A stretch of DNA of 64,000 bases from Sinomonas mesophila (GTDB lineage: Bacteria; Actinomycetota; Actinomycetes; Actinomycetales; Micrococcaceae), in assembly GCF_001999765.1 (NCBI RefSeq), contig NZ_KV908328.1:22780-86779 (forward strand), given 5' to 3'. The translations under genes and the position numbers were made by a program. The stretch's first letter is position 1, and every line of letters begins with the position of its first letter. This document shows positions 42,267 to 49,784 of this stretch, piece after piece. A model generated the notes under the pieces. It did no database searches, was not told where the DNA came from, and worked only from the letters and a program-made list of their open reading frames with translations.

Positions 42267-42712
42267 GCGACCAGCAGGGCCAGGCCAAGGACCAGTCCGC
42301 ACAGCTGCGCGAGGTCCTCGGCACCGCCCTCGGCATCGCGCAGGAGCACCTTGAGCAGAACGGCGGCTTCCTCCCGTTCGGCGTGACCCTGGCGGACGAC
42401 GGCGAGCTGCGGCTCGTGCTCGTCACCCCGCCCGAGCCGGACGCGGAGGGCGGCCTCGACGCCGAGTCGATGATGGAGGACGTCCTCGAGCTCCTGCGGC
42501 AGGGCCGCGACGGGTACCAGGCCGTCGCCTTCGCCTCCGACGTCTCCCTTCCCGAGCACGGCGCTGGTGGTTCTGACGGCATCCACGCCGCTGCCGAGCA
42601 CCGGGACGGCGGGCTCATGGCGGCGGTCGTCCCGTACACGCTGACCGCGGAGGGCTATGTCTTCAGCCCGCTCGAGCCCGACGGCCACGAGCCGGCGGTC
42701 TTCACCGCCTGA
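42263..42712 (+). CDS. conserved hypothetical protein coupled to manB
   Basis: Acidic soluble protein of 149 residues, co-translated with phosphomannomutase by an ATGA overlap. An N-terminal helical stretch (LREVLGTALGIAQEHLEQNG) leads into beta-strand-rich text with GGFLPFGVTLADDGELRLVL and VVPYTLTAEGYVFSPLEPDG. No signal, membrane helix or catalytic motif is visible. Its tight linkage to manB is widespread in Micrococcaceae as far as can be judged by its wording, but this would need a homology search. Function is unknown. Confidence 0.7.
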   Translation: MSDQQGQAKDQSAQLREVLGTALGIAQEHLEQNGGFLPFGVTLADDGELRLVLVTPPEPDAEGGLDAESMMEDVLELLRQGRDGYQAVAFASDVSLPEHGAGGSDGIHAAAEHRDGGLMAAVVPYTLTAEGYVFSPLEPDGHEPAVFTA

Positions 42713-42723
42713 GCCCCGGGCCG

Positions 42724-42835
42724 GGTCACCCCCGCGCGGCCACCTCGCGGGCGCCGCTCCCTGCGGCCTCCGCGGGGTGACCCGCTGCGGCCCCCGCGGG
42801 GTGACCCGCTGCGGCCCCCGCGGGGTGACCCGCGG
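42724..42835 (+). repeat. 24-bp tandem repeats at the 3' end of the EamA gene
   Basis: Three copies (42761-42784, 42785-42808, 42809-42832) of a unit containing CGCGGGGTGACCCG, plus a single GGGTCACCC at the stop codon itself. The core matches the GGTGACCC(C)GC arrays at 45.4 and 46.6 kb, so a dispersed repeat has entered the reading frame and added a repeated tail to the permease. Confidence 0.75.
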
Positions 42836-43703
42836 CCGGGAGGGGGCGCCGGCGCGGCCTGATCAGGGTCGTCGCGACGCCGGCGAGGAGCAGGGCCCCG
42901 CCCACGATCTCGAGTGCCTCGGGGACCTCGCCGAAGGCGAGCCATGCGGCGAGCATGCCCACGGGCGGCACGAGGAGCGTGTAGGGCGCGACGGCGGCGG
43001 AGGGGTACCGTCCGAGCAGCGTGTTCCATGCCGAGTAGCCGACCAGGGATGCGAGCACGACGGTGAAGAGCGTCGCGGCCCACGCCTGCCACGACAGGTG
43101 CGCCAGCGAACCGAGCGCCACGGCCGGGCCGTCGACGACGGCGGCGAGCCCAAGCATCGGGACCGGCACCACCAGGGCGGACCACACGACGATCCCGAGC
43201 CCCGACGCCCCCTTCGCGGCCCGGGCCACCGTGTTGCCGACCCCCCACGACAGTCCGGCGAGGACGACGAGGAGCACGGGACCGAGCGGGGCCACCGCAC
43301 CGCGGCCGAGCCCCACGACGACGAGCCCCGCCACGCCCGCGCCCACCCCGGCGAGCTGCGCCGCCGTCGGACGCTCGCGCAGCACCGCCGCTGCGAGCAG
43401 GATCGTGAAGACCATCTGGCTCTGCAGCACGAGCGGGGCCAGCCCCGCGGGCATCCCGAGATGCAGCGCGACGTACACGAGCCCGAATTGGCCGGCGCTC
43501 ATGAAGGCCCCGATCCCGACGAGGACGCGCCACGGCACCTGGGGGCGCGGCACGAAGAAGACGGCGGGCACGGCGACGAGCCCGAAGCGCAGGGCCACAA
43601 ACACGAGCGGCGGGACGTCCCGGAGCCCGAGCTCGATCGCGACGAAGTTGACGCCCCAGAGGACGGCGACGAGGACGGCGAGGGCAGTGTGCTTCGGCTT
43701 CAC
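42726..43703 (-). CDS. EamA-type (drug/metabolite family) permease
   Basis: Inner-membrane permease of 325 residues with two EamA repeats and ten predicted transmembrane helices; VLWGVNFVAIELGLRDVPPL is the start of the first and SWGVGNTVARAAKGASG of the second. It resembles the RhaT/YdcZ-like amino-acid or metabolite exporters. The GTG at 43703 fits the usual ten-residue lead to helix 1. The tail, after helix 10 (RPRRRPLPAAG), is unusual: three copies of an eight-residue GHPAGAAA repeat produced by a 24-bp DNA repeat. It is divergent from a LysR gene that may control it. Confidence 0.88.
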   Translation of the reverse strand: MKPKHTALAVLVAVLWGVNFVAIELGLRDVPPLVFVALRFGLVAVPAVFFVPRPQVPWRVLVGIGAFMSAGQFGLVYVALHLGMPAGLAPLVLQSQMVFTILLAAAVLRERPTAAQLAGVGAGVAGLVVVGLGRGAVAPLGPVLLVVLAGLSWGVGNTVARAAKGASGLGIVVWSALVVPVPMLGLAAVVDGPAVALGSLAHLSWQAWAATLFTVVLASLVGYSAWNTLLGRYPSAAVAPYTLLVPPVGMLAAWLAFGEVPEALEIVGGALLLAGVATTLIRPRRRPLPAAGHPAGAAAGHPAGAAAGHPAEAAGSGAREVAARG

Positions 43704-43775
43704 CCCTCCATGCTCTATCCCCGGACCATGAAGCACCAGCACGCATTTCTGCATAGGACCATCTACAATCTCTTC

Positions 43776-44693
43776 ATGATCGATCTCCAGGCCCTGCGCT
43801 CCCTCGTCGCCGTCGAGCGCCACGGCTCGGTCGTCGCCGCCGCAGAGTCCCTCGGCTTCAGCGCGAGCGCTGTGTCGCAGCAGATCAAGAAGCTCGAGCG
43901 GCAGTCCCGCGCGGCCCTTCTCGAGCGCGCCGGCCGCGGCGTGGTGCTGACCGAGCGGGGCCGCGCCCTTGTCGAGCGCGGCGTCCGGCTCCTCGCCGAC
44001 CTCGAGCGGGTCGAGGCGATGCTCGCCGCAGACGATTCGCCCCAGGGGACGCTCGCGGTCGTGTCCTTCTCGACGGCGACCCGCGCCCTCTTCGGCACCG
44101 TCGTCCGGCGGGCCGCCGAGGAGGCCCCCGGCCTACGGCTCGAGGTCACGAGCGTGGAACCAGCCGACGCCGTCCGGCTCGTCGCGCACGGGGACGCGGA
44201 CATCGCCGTCGTGCACACCTGGAACTCGGTGCCGCTCGAGATCCCCGCGCACGTCGCGCTCGAGCCGCTGTGCGAGGACGAGGCCGACGTCGTGCTCCCC
44301 GCCGGCCATCGGCTCGCGGCGCGCCGCGAGCTCGAGCGCCGCGACCTCCTCGACGAGACCTGGTGCTCGACCCCGCGCGGTGCGATCTGCCACGAGGCCC
44401 TCATGCGGCTCTTCAGCGCCGAGGGCGCGCTCCCCCGGATCGGCTTCACGGACCCGGACTTCGCGACGCACGTCGCCCTCGCGGACGACGGCGCGGCGCT
44501 CGCCCTCGTGCCCCGGCTCGGCCGGCCCGAGCTGCCCTCGGGCGTCGTCGCGAGGCCGCTCGCGGGCGAGCGCCCGCGCCGGCTCGTCTCGGCCGCCTAC
44601 CGGCGGACGATGTCGGCGAGCCCCGGAGTCCAGCTCGTCGTGCGGCTCCTGCACGAGGCGGCCGCGGGATCCTCCCCCTCCGCGGCGGCGTAA
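43776..44693 (+). CDS. LysR-family transcriptional regulator
   Basis: Protein of 305 residues. The N-terminal winged helix-turn-helix is LRSLVAVERHGSVVAAAESL then GFSASAVSQQIKKLERQ (about 5-42), and a periplasmic-binding-like effector domain follows (VVSFSTATRALFG to the end). It is transcribed divergently from the EamA permease gene with about 70 bp between starts, the standard arrangement for a LysR regulator of a transporter gene. The inducer is unknown. An Rrf2 gene follows 17 bp downstream. Confidence 0.92.
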   Translation: MIDLQALRSLVAVERHGSVVAAAESLGFSASAVSQQIKKLERQSRAALLERAGRGVVLTERGRALVERGVRLLADLERVEAMLAADDSPQGTLAVVSFSTATRALFGTVVRRAAEEAPGLRLEVTSVEPADAVRLVAHGDADIAVVHTWNSVPLEIPAHVALEPLCEDEADVVLPAGHRLAARRELERRDLLDETWCSTPRGAICHEALMRLFSAEGALPRIGFTDPDFATHVALADDGAALALVPRLGRPELPSGVVARPLAGERPRRLVSAAYRRTMSASPGVQLVVRLLHEAAAGSSPSAAA

Positions 44694-44710
44694 GCGCGTA
44701 CACTTTCGCC

Positions 44711-45160
44711 ATGCGCATGACCGCCTTCGAGGACGTGAGCCTCCGCGCCCTCCTGCTGCTGGGCGCCCTCGATCACAGCCAGCCGCTCGCAACCCGCGCG
44801 ATCGCGGACGGGATCGGGACCCCGTACAACCACGTGAGCAAGGCTGTGCTCCGCCTCAGGGAGCTCGGTTTCCTCGAGGCGACCCGCGGCCGCTCCGGCG
44901 GGGTCCGGCTCAGCGCCGCCGGGCGCCAGGCGACGGTCGGCGGCGTCCTGCGCGCGCTCGATACCCGTGAGGACCTCGTGGAGTGCGAGTCGCCCAGCGG
45001 CCACTGTCCGCTCAACACCGAATGCGGCCTCCGCAGCGCCCTGCGCCGCGCCCGCGAGTCCTTCTACACGGCGCTCGACGACGTCGTCATCAGCGCGCTC
45101 CCCCACGAGCGCCAGATGCGCCCCGTCCTCCTCCAGATCGGCCTGCGCCCGCCCGCCTGA
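44711..45160 (+). CDS. Rrf2-family regulator, NsrR-like
   Basis: Protein of 149 residues with a winged helix starting FEDVSLRALLLLGALDHSQP, recognition helix in IGTPYNHVSKAVLRLRELG and three cysteines in CESPSGHCPLNTEC (about residues 95-108). Cys-x6-Cys-x5-Cys spacing is that of Fe-S-binding Rrf2 proteins such as NsrR, which sense nitric oxide. Streptomyces NsrR has a comparable arrangement. Its usual target hmp is not in the window. It follows the LysR gene by 17 bp. Confidence 0.88.
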   Translation: MRMTAFEDVSLRALLLLGALDHSQPLATRAIADGIGTPYNHVSKAVLRLRELGFLEATRGRSGGVRLSAAGRQATVGGVLRALDTREDLVECESPSGHCPLNTECGLRSALRRARESFYTALDDVVISALPHERQMRPVLLQIGLRPPA

Positions 45161-45350
45161 GACAGCTCGCTCGGTTTGCCTTTTTCTACGCTGGGCAGAA
45201 GACTGGGGTCCAATTCAGCACTACAGATGCTGGAAAAGCGGCCCGGTTCGGGGGCGGATACCGCGCGTCCGCCGGGGCAGGACAGATGCGAGAAGGGGCC
45301 GCCCCCGGGGCCATGTATGGGGGGTCCCGGAGGCGGCCCCGTCGATCGCC
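45161..45350. terminator. GC-rich hairpin region after the Rrf2 gene
   Basis: Intergenic stretch containing a hairpin with arms GGGGCCGCC and GGCGGCCCC (about 45294-45340). It may terminate the LysR-Rrf2 transcript and, from the other side, the NmrA-like gene. The remaining bases hold no recognisable gene. Confidence 0.5.
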
Positions 45351-45423
45351 GTTGCGGGTCACCTCCCTGCGTTGCGGGTCACCTCCCTGCGTTGCGGGGT
45401 CACCTCCCTGTGTTGCGGGGTCA
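45351..45423 (-). repeat. 20-21-bp direct-repeat array at the NmrA-like gene end
   Basis: Three copies and a partial copy of GTTGCGGGTCACCTCCCTG (45351-45370, 45371-45390, 45391-45411, 45412-45423). The partial copy contains the stop codon of the minus-strand reductase. On the minus strand this reads GGAGGTGACCCGCAAC, so it is inverted relative to the array at 46.55 kb. Confidence 0.85.
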
Positions 45424-46026
45424 GTTGGCGGCGGTGAACCACGCCCCACGGAACTGCGGCCGCTCCAGCTCGTCGAGGGCCGCGACCGCGTAGTCCTGGC
45501 TCGAGATCGAGTGCCCGGCGGCGGGGACACCGACGGCGGTCGTATAGGCGCCCGTGCGCTCGCCCGGGGCGATGACGGCGGCCGGAGCCTGGACGGTGAC
45601 ATCGACTCCCGCGTCGCGGAGGGCAGCGTAGGCCGCGTACACGGCGTCGGACTCGCCCTTGTACTCGGCCGGGAAGCCCGGGGCGTCCTTGATCTGGACA
45701 CCCTCGGCGTTCTTGAGACCGCCGAAGCCGCCCACCATGTAGAGTCGCGCCTCGCTGGGGACCTGGGCGATCGCCCGGTGCGCCTCGACGAACGGCTCGC
45801 GCGAACCGCCGGTGCGGTCCGGCACCGTCGCGAGCACGACGACGTCGTGCGCGTGCGCGATCGAGCGGTACGCCTCGAGGTCGGCGAGGTCGGCGGCGCG
45901 GGCCGCAGCCCCCTCGACGGCGCCGCCGCTCCTGCTCAAGGCGGTCACCTCATGGCCGCGGCGGACGGCCTCGGCCGCGATCTGGCTGCCGATCATGCCG
46001 GTGGCTCCGTAGACGGCGATCTTCAT
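45421..46026 (-). CDS. NAD(P)-binding NmrA-like oxidoreductase
   Basis: Protein of 201 residues: atypical SDR of the NmrA/YwnB type. KIAVYGATGMIGSQIAAEAV (residues 2-21) is the nucleotide-binding loop, followed by the RGHEVTALSR adenine/2'-phosphate region and YMVGGFGGLKNAEG. The classic Tyr-x3-Lys is absent, as in other members of this subfamily. It is divergent from an HxlR regulator gene, which very probably controls it, through a shared 111-bp region with an inverted repeat. The substrate is unknown; several HxlR-linked relatives respond to quinones. Confidence 0.88.
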   Translation of the reverse strand: MKIAVYGATGMIGSQIAAEAVRRGHEVTALSRSGGAVEGAAARAADLADLEAYRSIAHAHDVVVLATVPDRTGGSREPFVEAHRAIAQVPSEARLYMVGGFGGLKNAEGVQIKDAPGFPAEYKGESDAVYAAYAALRDAGVDVTVQAPAAVIAPGERTGAYTTAVGVPAAGHSISSQDYAVAALDELERPQFRGAWFTAAN

Positions 46027-46070
46027 GCGCGCTCCTTAGGTTGAAGGGTCAAGCAGTTGAGCGCCTACAG

Positions 46071-46107
46071 TATCCAATTGATACCAAGTACTTCAACGTT
46101 CTATAGT
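46071..46107. promoter_or_regulatory. divergent promoter region with HxlR-type operator
   Basis: GTATC-CAATT-GATAC, a perfect inverted repeat at about 46070-46084, lies between the two starts. On the plus strand TTGATA (46078-46083) and TATAGT (46102-46107) with an 18-bp spacer form a good promoter for the HxlR gene. On the minus strand TTGAAG and TACTGT flank the same palindrome. HxlR proteins bind GTA-N-TAC palindromes, so autoregulation and control of the reductase are likely. Confidence 0.65.
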
Positions 46108-46113
46108 TACCAC

Positions 46114-46482
46114 GTGGAAACCAGGCCTTTCGACGTCATGAGCGCGGACTGTCCCTCGCGCGTCGTCCTGCAGCGCATCGGGGACAAGTGGACCCCGCTC
46201 ATCGTCCAGGCGCTCAAGGACGGCCCGCGCCGCTTCTCCGCCGTCCGCGCCGCCGTCGAGGGCGTGACGCCCAAGGTCCTCACGCAGTCGCTGCGCTCCC
46301 TCGAGCGCGACGGGATCGTGGCCCGGTCCGTCTACGCCGAGGTCCCCGTCCGTGTCGAGTACCGCCTGACCCCGCTCGGGGAGAGCCTCCTCGTGCCCCT
46401 CGATGCGGTCCGCGCGTGGGCCGAGTCCCACGCCGGGCGCATCCTCGAGGCCCGCGAGGCATTCGACGCCGTCGCGGACTGA
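46114..46482 (+). CDS. HxlR-family transcriptional regulator
   Basis: Protein of about 122 residues. A single cysteine near the N-terminus (SADCPSRVVLQRIG), the winged helix with DKWTPLIVQALKDGPRRFSA and the recognition segment VTPKVLTQSLRSLERDGIV are diagnostic. The Cys is the redox or quinone sensor in well-studied relatives. The GTG at 46114 is right at the predicted transcript start, so the mRNA may be leaderless; ATG at 46138 is an alternative. It is divergent from the NmrA-like gene. Confidence 0.88.
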   Translation: METRPFDVMSADCPSRVVLQRIGDKWTPLIVQALKDGPRRFSAVRAAVEGVTPKVLTQSLRSLERDGIVARSVYAEVPVRVEYRLTPLGESLLVPLDAVRAWAESHAGRILEAREAFDAVAD

Positions 46483-46504
46483 CCCTTCGCACCGCACCTC
46501 GGGT

Positions 46505-46610
46505 GGCGGGTCACCTCGCGCGGCGAGGGACTGACCTCGCATCCTTGGAAGGTGACCCCGCAACGTTGGAAGGTGACCCCGCAACGTTGAGAGGTGACCC
46601 CGCATCCTGG
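46505..46610 (+). repeat. 21-bp direct-repeat array at the poxB-like gene end
   Basis: GGAAGGTGACCCCGCAACGTT at 46547-46567 and 46568-46588 and a diverged copy to 46609; a degenerate copy containing GCGGGTCACCTCGC starts near 46506. It lies between the HxlR and PoxB-type genes, which converge. Orientation is opposite to that of the array at 45.35 kb, so the two arrays bracket the NmrA/HxlR pair as inverted repeats. Confidence 0.85.
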
Positions 46611-46611
46611 G

Positions 46612-48348
46612 CTAGAAGAGCTGGCGCCAGTTCGTCTTCGCGAGGTTGAGCAGCTCGTCGCCGCGCCCCGACAGGACCGTCCGAAGGGCATAGAGCGTGA
46701 AGCCCTTGGCCTGCTCGAGCGTGATCGCGGGCGGGATGGCAAGCTCCTGCCGCGCGGTCACGACGTCGACGAGCGCCGGGCCGTCGTGCGCGAGGGCCTC
46801 CTTGAGCCCGGCTTCGAGCGCGGACGAGTCGTCGATCCGCACGCCCCTGATCCCGATGGCCTCCGCGAGCGCCGCGAAATTGGGATTGGCCAGGTCGGTC
46901 GCGTAGTTGACGAACCCGGCGGACTTCATCTCGAGCTCGACGAAGTTCAGCGACGAGTTGTTGAAGACGACGACCTTGACCGGGAGCCGGTTCTGCGTGA
47001 GCGTGAGCAGCTCCCCGAGGAGCATCGCGAGGCCGCCGTCGCCCGAGAGCGAGACGACCTGCCGGCCGGGGAACGCGGCCTGCGCGCCGATGCCGTGCGG
47101 GAGCGCGTTCGCCATGGTCCCGTGGTTGAACGATCCGATGAGCCGGCGGCGCCCGTTCATCGTCAGGTAGCGCGCGGCCCACACGACCGGGGAGCCGACG
47201 TCGGCCGTGAACACCGCGTCCTCGGCGGCGAGCGCGTCGAGGACCCGGGAGACGTATTGCGGGTGCAGCGGCTCCCCCGCCGTCGTCGGGGTCGCGAGGT
47301 CGTCGAGCTTGGCGCGCGCCTTGGCGTAGTGCTTGACCGCCGACTCGAGGTGCGAGCGGCGGCGCTTGCGCTCCACGAGCGGCAGCAGCGCGGCCGCCGT
47401 CGTGCGCACGTCGCCGACAAGGCCGAGGTCGAGGGACACGCGCCGGCCGAGCTGCTCGCCGCGCACGTCGACTTGGACGATCTTCGCCTTCTCCGGATAG
47501 AACTGCCGGTAGGGGTAGTCCGTGCCGAGCATGAGCAGGGCGTCGCACGCCTCCATCGCGCGGTAGCCCGAGCTGAAGCCGAGCAGGCCGGTCATGCCCA
47601 CGTCGAAGGGGTTGTCGTACTCGAGGTGCTCCTTGCCGCGGAGCGCATGCACGATCGGCGCGCCGAGCGCGTCGGCGAGGGCCACGACCTCGGCGTGGGC
47701 GCCCTCGGTGCCGGCGCCCGCGAGGATCGTCACCTTGGAGGCGCCGTTGAGGATCGCGGCGGCCTCAGCGAGCTCGGCGCCGTCGGGCACGATGCGCGGC
47801 CGCGCGCGGCGCACGACGGCGACGCCGCGCTTCTCGAGCGGCCGTGCCGCCGGAGCGAGCGCGACGTCGCCCGGTAGCACGACGACGGCGACGCCCCGCC
47901 GCTCGACGGCGGTCCGGAGGGCGATCTCGAGGATGCGCGGCATCTGCTCGGGGTCGCTGACATGCTCGGCGTAGACGCTGCACTCGCGGAACACCTCCTG
48001 CGGGTGCGTCTCCTGGAAGTAGGTGGAGCCGATCTCGGCGCTCGGGATGTGCGCCGCGAGCGCGAGGACGGGCACGCGCGAGCGGTTCGCGTCGTAGAGG
48101 CCGTTGATGAGGTGCAGGTTGCCGGGGCCGCACGAGCCCACGCACACCGCGAGCTCGCCCGTGAGGGCGGCCTCGGCGGAGGCGGCGAAGGCCGCGGCCT
48201 CCTCGTGGCGGACGTGGACCCAGTCGATGCTCGGCGTCTCGCGGAGGGCCTCGGTGACGCCGTTGAGCGAGTCGCCCGGGATGCCGTAGACACGCTGGAT
48301 CCCGTTGGCGGCGAGGGTTTCGACGATGTTCTGCGCTATGGTCGTCAT
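46612..48348 (-). CDS. poxB: pyruvate oxidase/pyruvate:quinone dehydrogenase
   Basis: TPP- and FAD-dependent enzyme of 578 residues that decarboxylates pyruvate to acetate, passing electrons to quinone. IQRVYGIPGDSLNGVTEAL and VHVRHEEAAAFAASAEAALT (catalytic Glu) form the PYR domain. IPSAEIGSTYFQETHPQEVF is a PoxB landmark, LAGAGTEGAHAEVVALADAL the FAD domain, and LSGDGGLAMLLGELLTLTQN the TPP/Mg motif. The C-terminus lacks the long amphipathic E. coli helix but ends in NWRQLF, which may contact the membrane. A GntR regulator is transcribed divergently. Confidence 0.92.
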   Translation of the reverse strand: MTTIAQNIVETLAANGIQRVYGIPGDSLNGVTEALRETPSIDWVHVRHEEAAAFAASAEAALTGELAVCVGSCGPGNLHLINGLYDANRSRVPVLALAAHIPSAEIGSTYFQETHPQEVFRECSVYAEHVSDPEQMPRILEIALRTAVERRGVAVVVLPGDVALAPAARPLEKRGVAVVRRARPRIVPDGAELAEAAAILNGASKVTILAGAGTEGAHAEVVALADALGAPIVHALRGKEHLEYDNPFDVGMTGLLGFSSGYRAMEACDALLMLGTDYPYRQFYPEKAKIVQVDVRGEQLGRRVSLDLGLVGDVRTTAAALLPLVERKRRRSHLESAVKHYAKARAKLDDLATPTTAGEPLHPQYVSRVLDALAAEDAVFTADVGSPVVWAARYLTMNGRRRLIGSFNHGTMANALPHGIGAQAAFPGRQVVSLSGDGGLAMLLGELLTLTQNRLPVKVVVFNNSSLNFVELEMKSAGFVNYATDLANPNFAALAEAIGIRGVRIDDSSALEAGLKEALAHDGPALVDVVTARQELAIPPAITLEQAKGFTLYALRTVLSGRGDELLNLAKTNWRQLF

Positions 48349-48457
48349 GCGGCCACGCTAGCGGCGCGGGCCCGAGGCGGGTACCCCTCGGGCCGCACGT
48401 CACGAGGCCGTCTTTCCTGTCCCGAGTACGATGGGCAACGATCCTCGGGAGGAGCCC

Positions 48458-49132
48458 ATGGCACAGGAGAGCACCGACACCGCGCGCGCGGGCCGCTCTC
48501 TCGCGTCCGGGGTATACGAGTGGCTCCGCGAGCGGATTATCGACGGGACACTGGCGCCGGGCGAGAGGATCCGCGAGCGCGAGGTTGCCGAAGACCTCCG
48601 GGTCTCGCGCATCCCCGTGAGGGAGGCGCTCCCCCAGCTCGAGAGCGAGGGCTACATCGTGACCCTCCCGCGCCGCGGCGCCGTCGTGACCCACATGACG
48701 GTCCGGGACGTCACGGAGCTCTTCGACGTCCGCTCGAGCCTCGAGGTGCTCGCAGCGCGCCTGGCCTCGGAGGCCTGCACCGCCGGGAGCTCCCCTGCCG
48801 CCCTCGAAGCCACGCTCGAGGAGGCCGCCCGGGCGGTGGCCGCGAAGGACGCCGCGCACATCGCCGACGTCAACGCGCGGCTCCACGAGGAGATCCTCGC
48901 CCTCTCGGGCAACCGCCTGCTCGACAAGCTCATGGCACCCGTGAGCGGCCACGTGCGCAGGCTCTTCCACATCGCCAGCGACCGCGACCAGGATGTGCTC
49001 CACGCCGAGCACGTGGCCCTCGTGCAGGCCATCGTCGCGGGCCACGCCGACCTGGCCGCCGCGCTCGCCTTCGCCCATGTGGAGCACAGCCGGAACGAGT
49101 GCCTTCCGATCGTGGAGGGCCTCCTCCCCTGA
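48458..49132 (+). CDS. GntR-family (FadR subfamily) regulator
   Basis: Protein of 224 residues starting at an ATG with GGGAGGAG five bases away. The DNA-binding domain has GVYEWLRERIIDGTLAPGER and REREVAEDLRVSRIPVREAL (about 15-60). An all-helical FCD-type effector domain follows with VRSSLEVLAARLASE and HEEILALSGNRLL and the metal-ligand HAEHVALVQAI. It is divergent from poxB (110 bp between starts) and is the best candidate regulator of it. The ligand is unknown, but a small carboxylic acid is typical of FCD domains. Confidence 0.9.
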   Translation: MAQESTDTARAGRSLASGVYEWLRERIIDGTLAPGERIREREVAEDLRVSRIPVREALPQLESEGYIVTLPRRGAVVTHMTVRDVTELFDVRSSLEVLAARLASEACTAGSSPAALEATLEEAARAVAAKDAAHIADVNARLHEEILALSGNRLLDKLMAPVSGHVRRLFHIASDRDQDVLHAEHVALVQAIVAGHADLAAALAFAHVEHSRNECLPIVEGLLP

Positions 49133-49184
49133 TCACCGGACTCCCCTGCGGAGAACAGCGCCGGGCAGGCACCGGCACCAGCCT

Positions 49185-49784
49185 TCACTCCCGCGTGAGC
49201 AGCGGCAGCACCACGTCGTCGACGACGCCCTCGAGGAATTCGGCGTCGAGCAGGCCCGGGCCGAGGAGGAAGCGCTGCCGCATCAGGGCCGGCCCAGCCT
49301 CGAGCCGCCGCTCCGTGAGGGCCGACGCCGGGCACTCGCCGCGGGCGGCGGCACGCTCGGCGATCGTGCGCATCATGGCGAGCGCGCTGCCGCGGCTCAC
49401 GGCCGCAAGCCGGTCCGCGGCCGGGTCACGCAGCGCGTCACCGAGGAGGCCCCTGAGGGCGACGCCGACCGGGCCGCGCAGCTGCTCGGCCGCGAGGGTG
49501 AGGACGGCGAGGGCGTCTCCGCGCAGGCTGCCCGTGTCGGGGAGCCGCCCGGGATGCGGCATCGCGTCCCGCACGGCGTCGAGCACGAGCGCGGGCAGGC
49601 CATCCCAGCGGCGGTACAGGCTCGCCTTCCCGGTCCCGGCCCGGGCCGCGACGCGCTCCATGCTCAGGCCCGCGTAGCCTTCCTCGGCAACGATCCCGAG
49701 GACGGCGTCGAAGATCGCCCGGTGCAGCGCGGCCCCGCGGCGCCGGGGGAGGGTCCGGTGATCGGCCGGCGCGTCCGGACTCAC
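49185..49784 (-). CDS. TetR-family transcriptional repressor
   Basis: Protein of 199 residues. The helix-turn-helix is IFDAVLGIVAEEGYAGLSME then RVAARAGTGKASLYRRWDG (about 22-60). The C-terminal ligand domain has ELRGPVGVALRGLL and the tail MRQRFLLGPGLLDAEFLEG. The GTG at 49784 overlaps the stop of the dikinase gene by four bases (GTGA), so it is co-translated as the last gene of the MFS-dikinase-TetR operon. It probably represses the promoter upstream of the MFS gene, where an inverted repeat fits a TetR operator. Confidence 0.92.
   Translation of the reverse strand: MSPDAPADHRTLPRRRGAALHRAIFDAVLGIVAEEGYAGLSMERVAARAGTGKASLYRRWDGLPALVLDAVRDAMPHPGRLPDTGSLRGDALAVLTLAAEQLRGPVGVALRGLLGDALRDPAADRLAAVSRGSALAMMRTIAERAAARGECPASALTERRLEAGPALMRQRFLLGPGLLDAEFLEGVVDDVVLPLLTRE

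Noticed and set aside
45351-45423. CRISPR-like array
   Set aside because: The repeats are adjacent, 20-21 bp with no spacers, and no cas genes are near.
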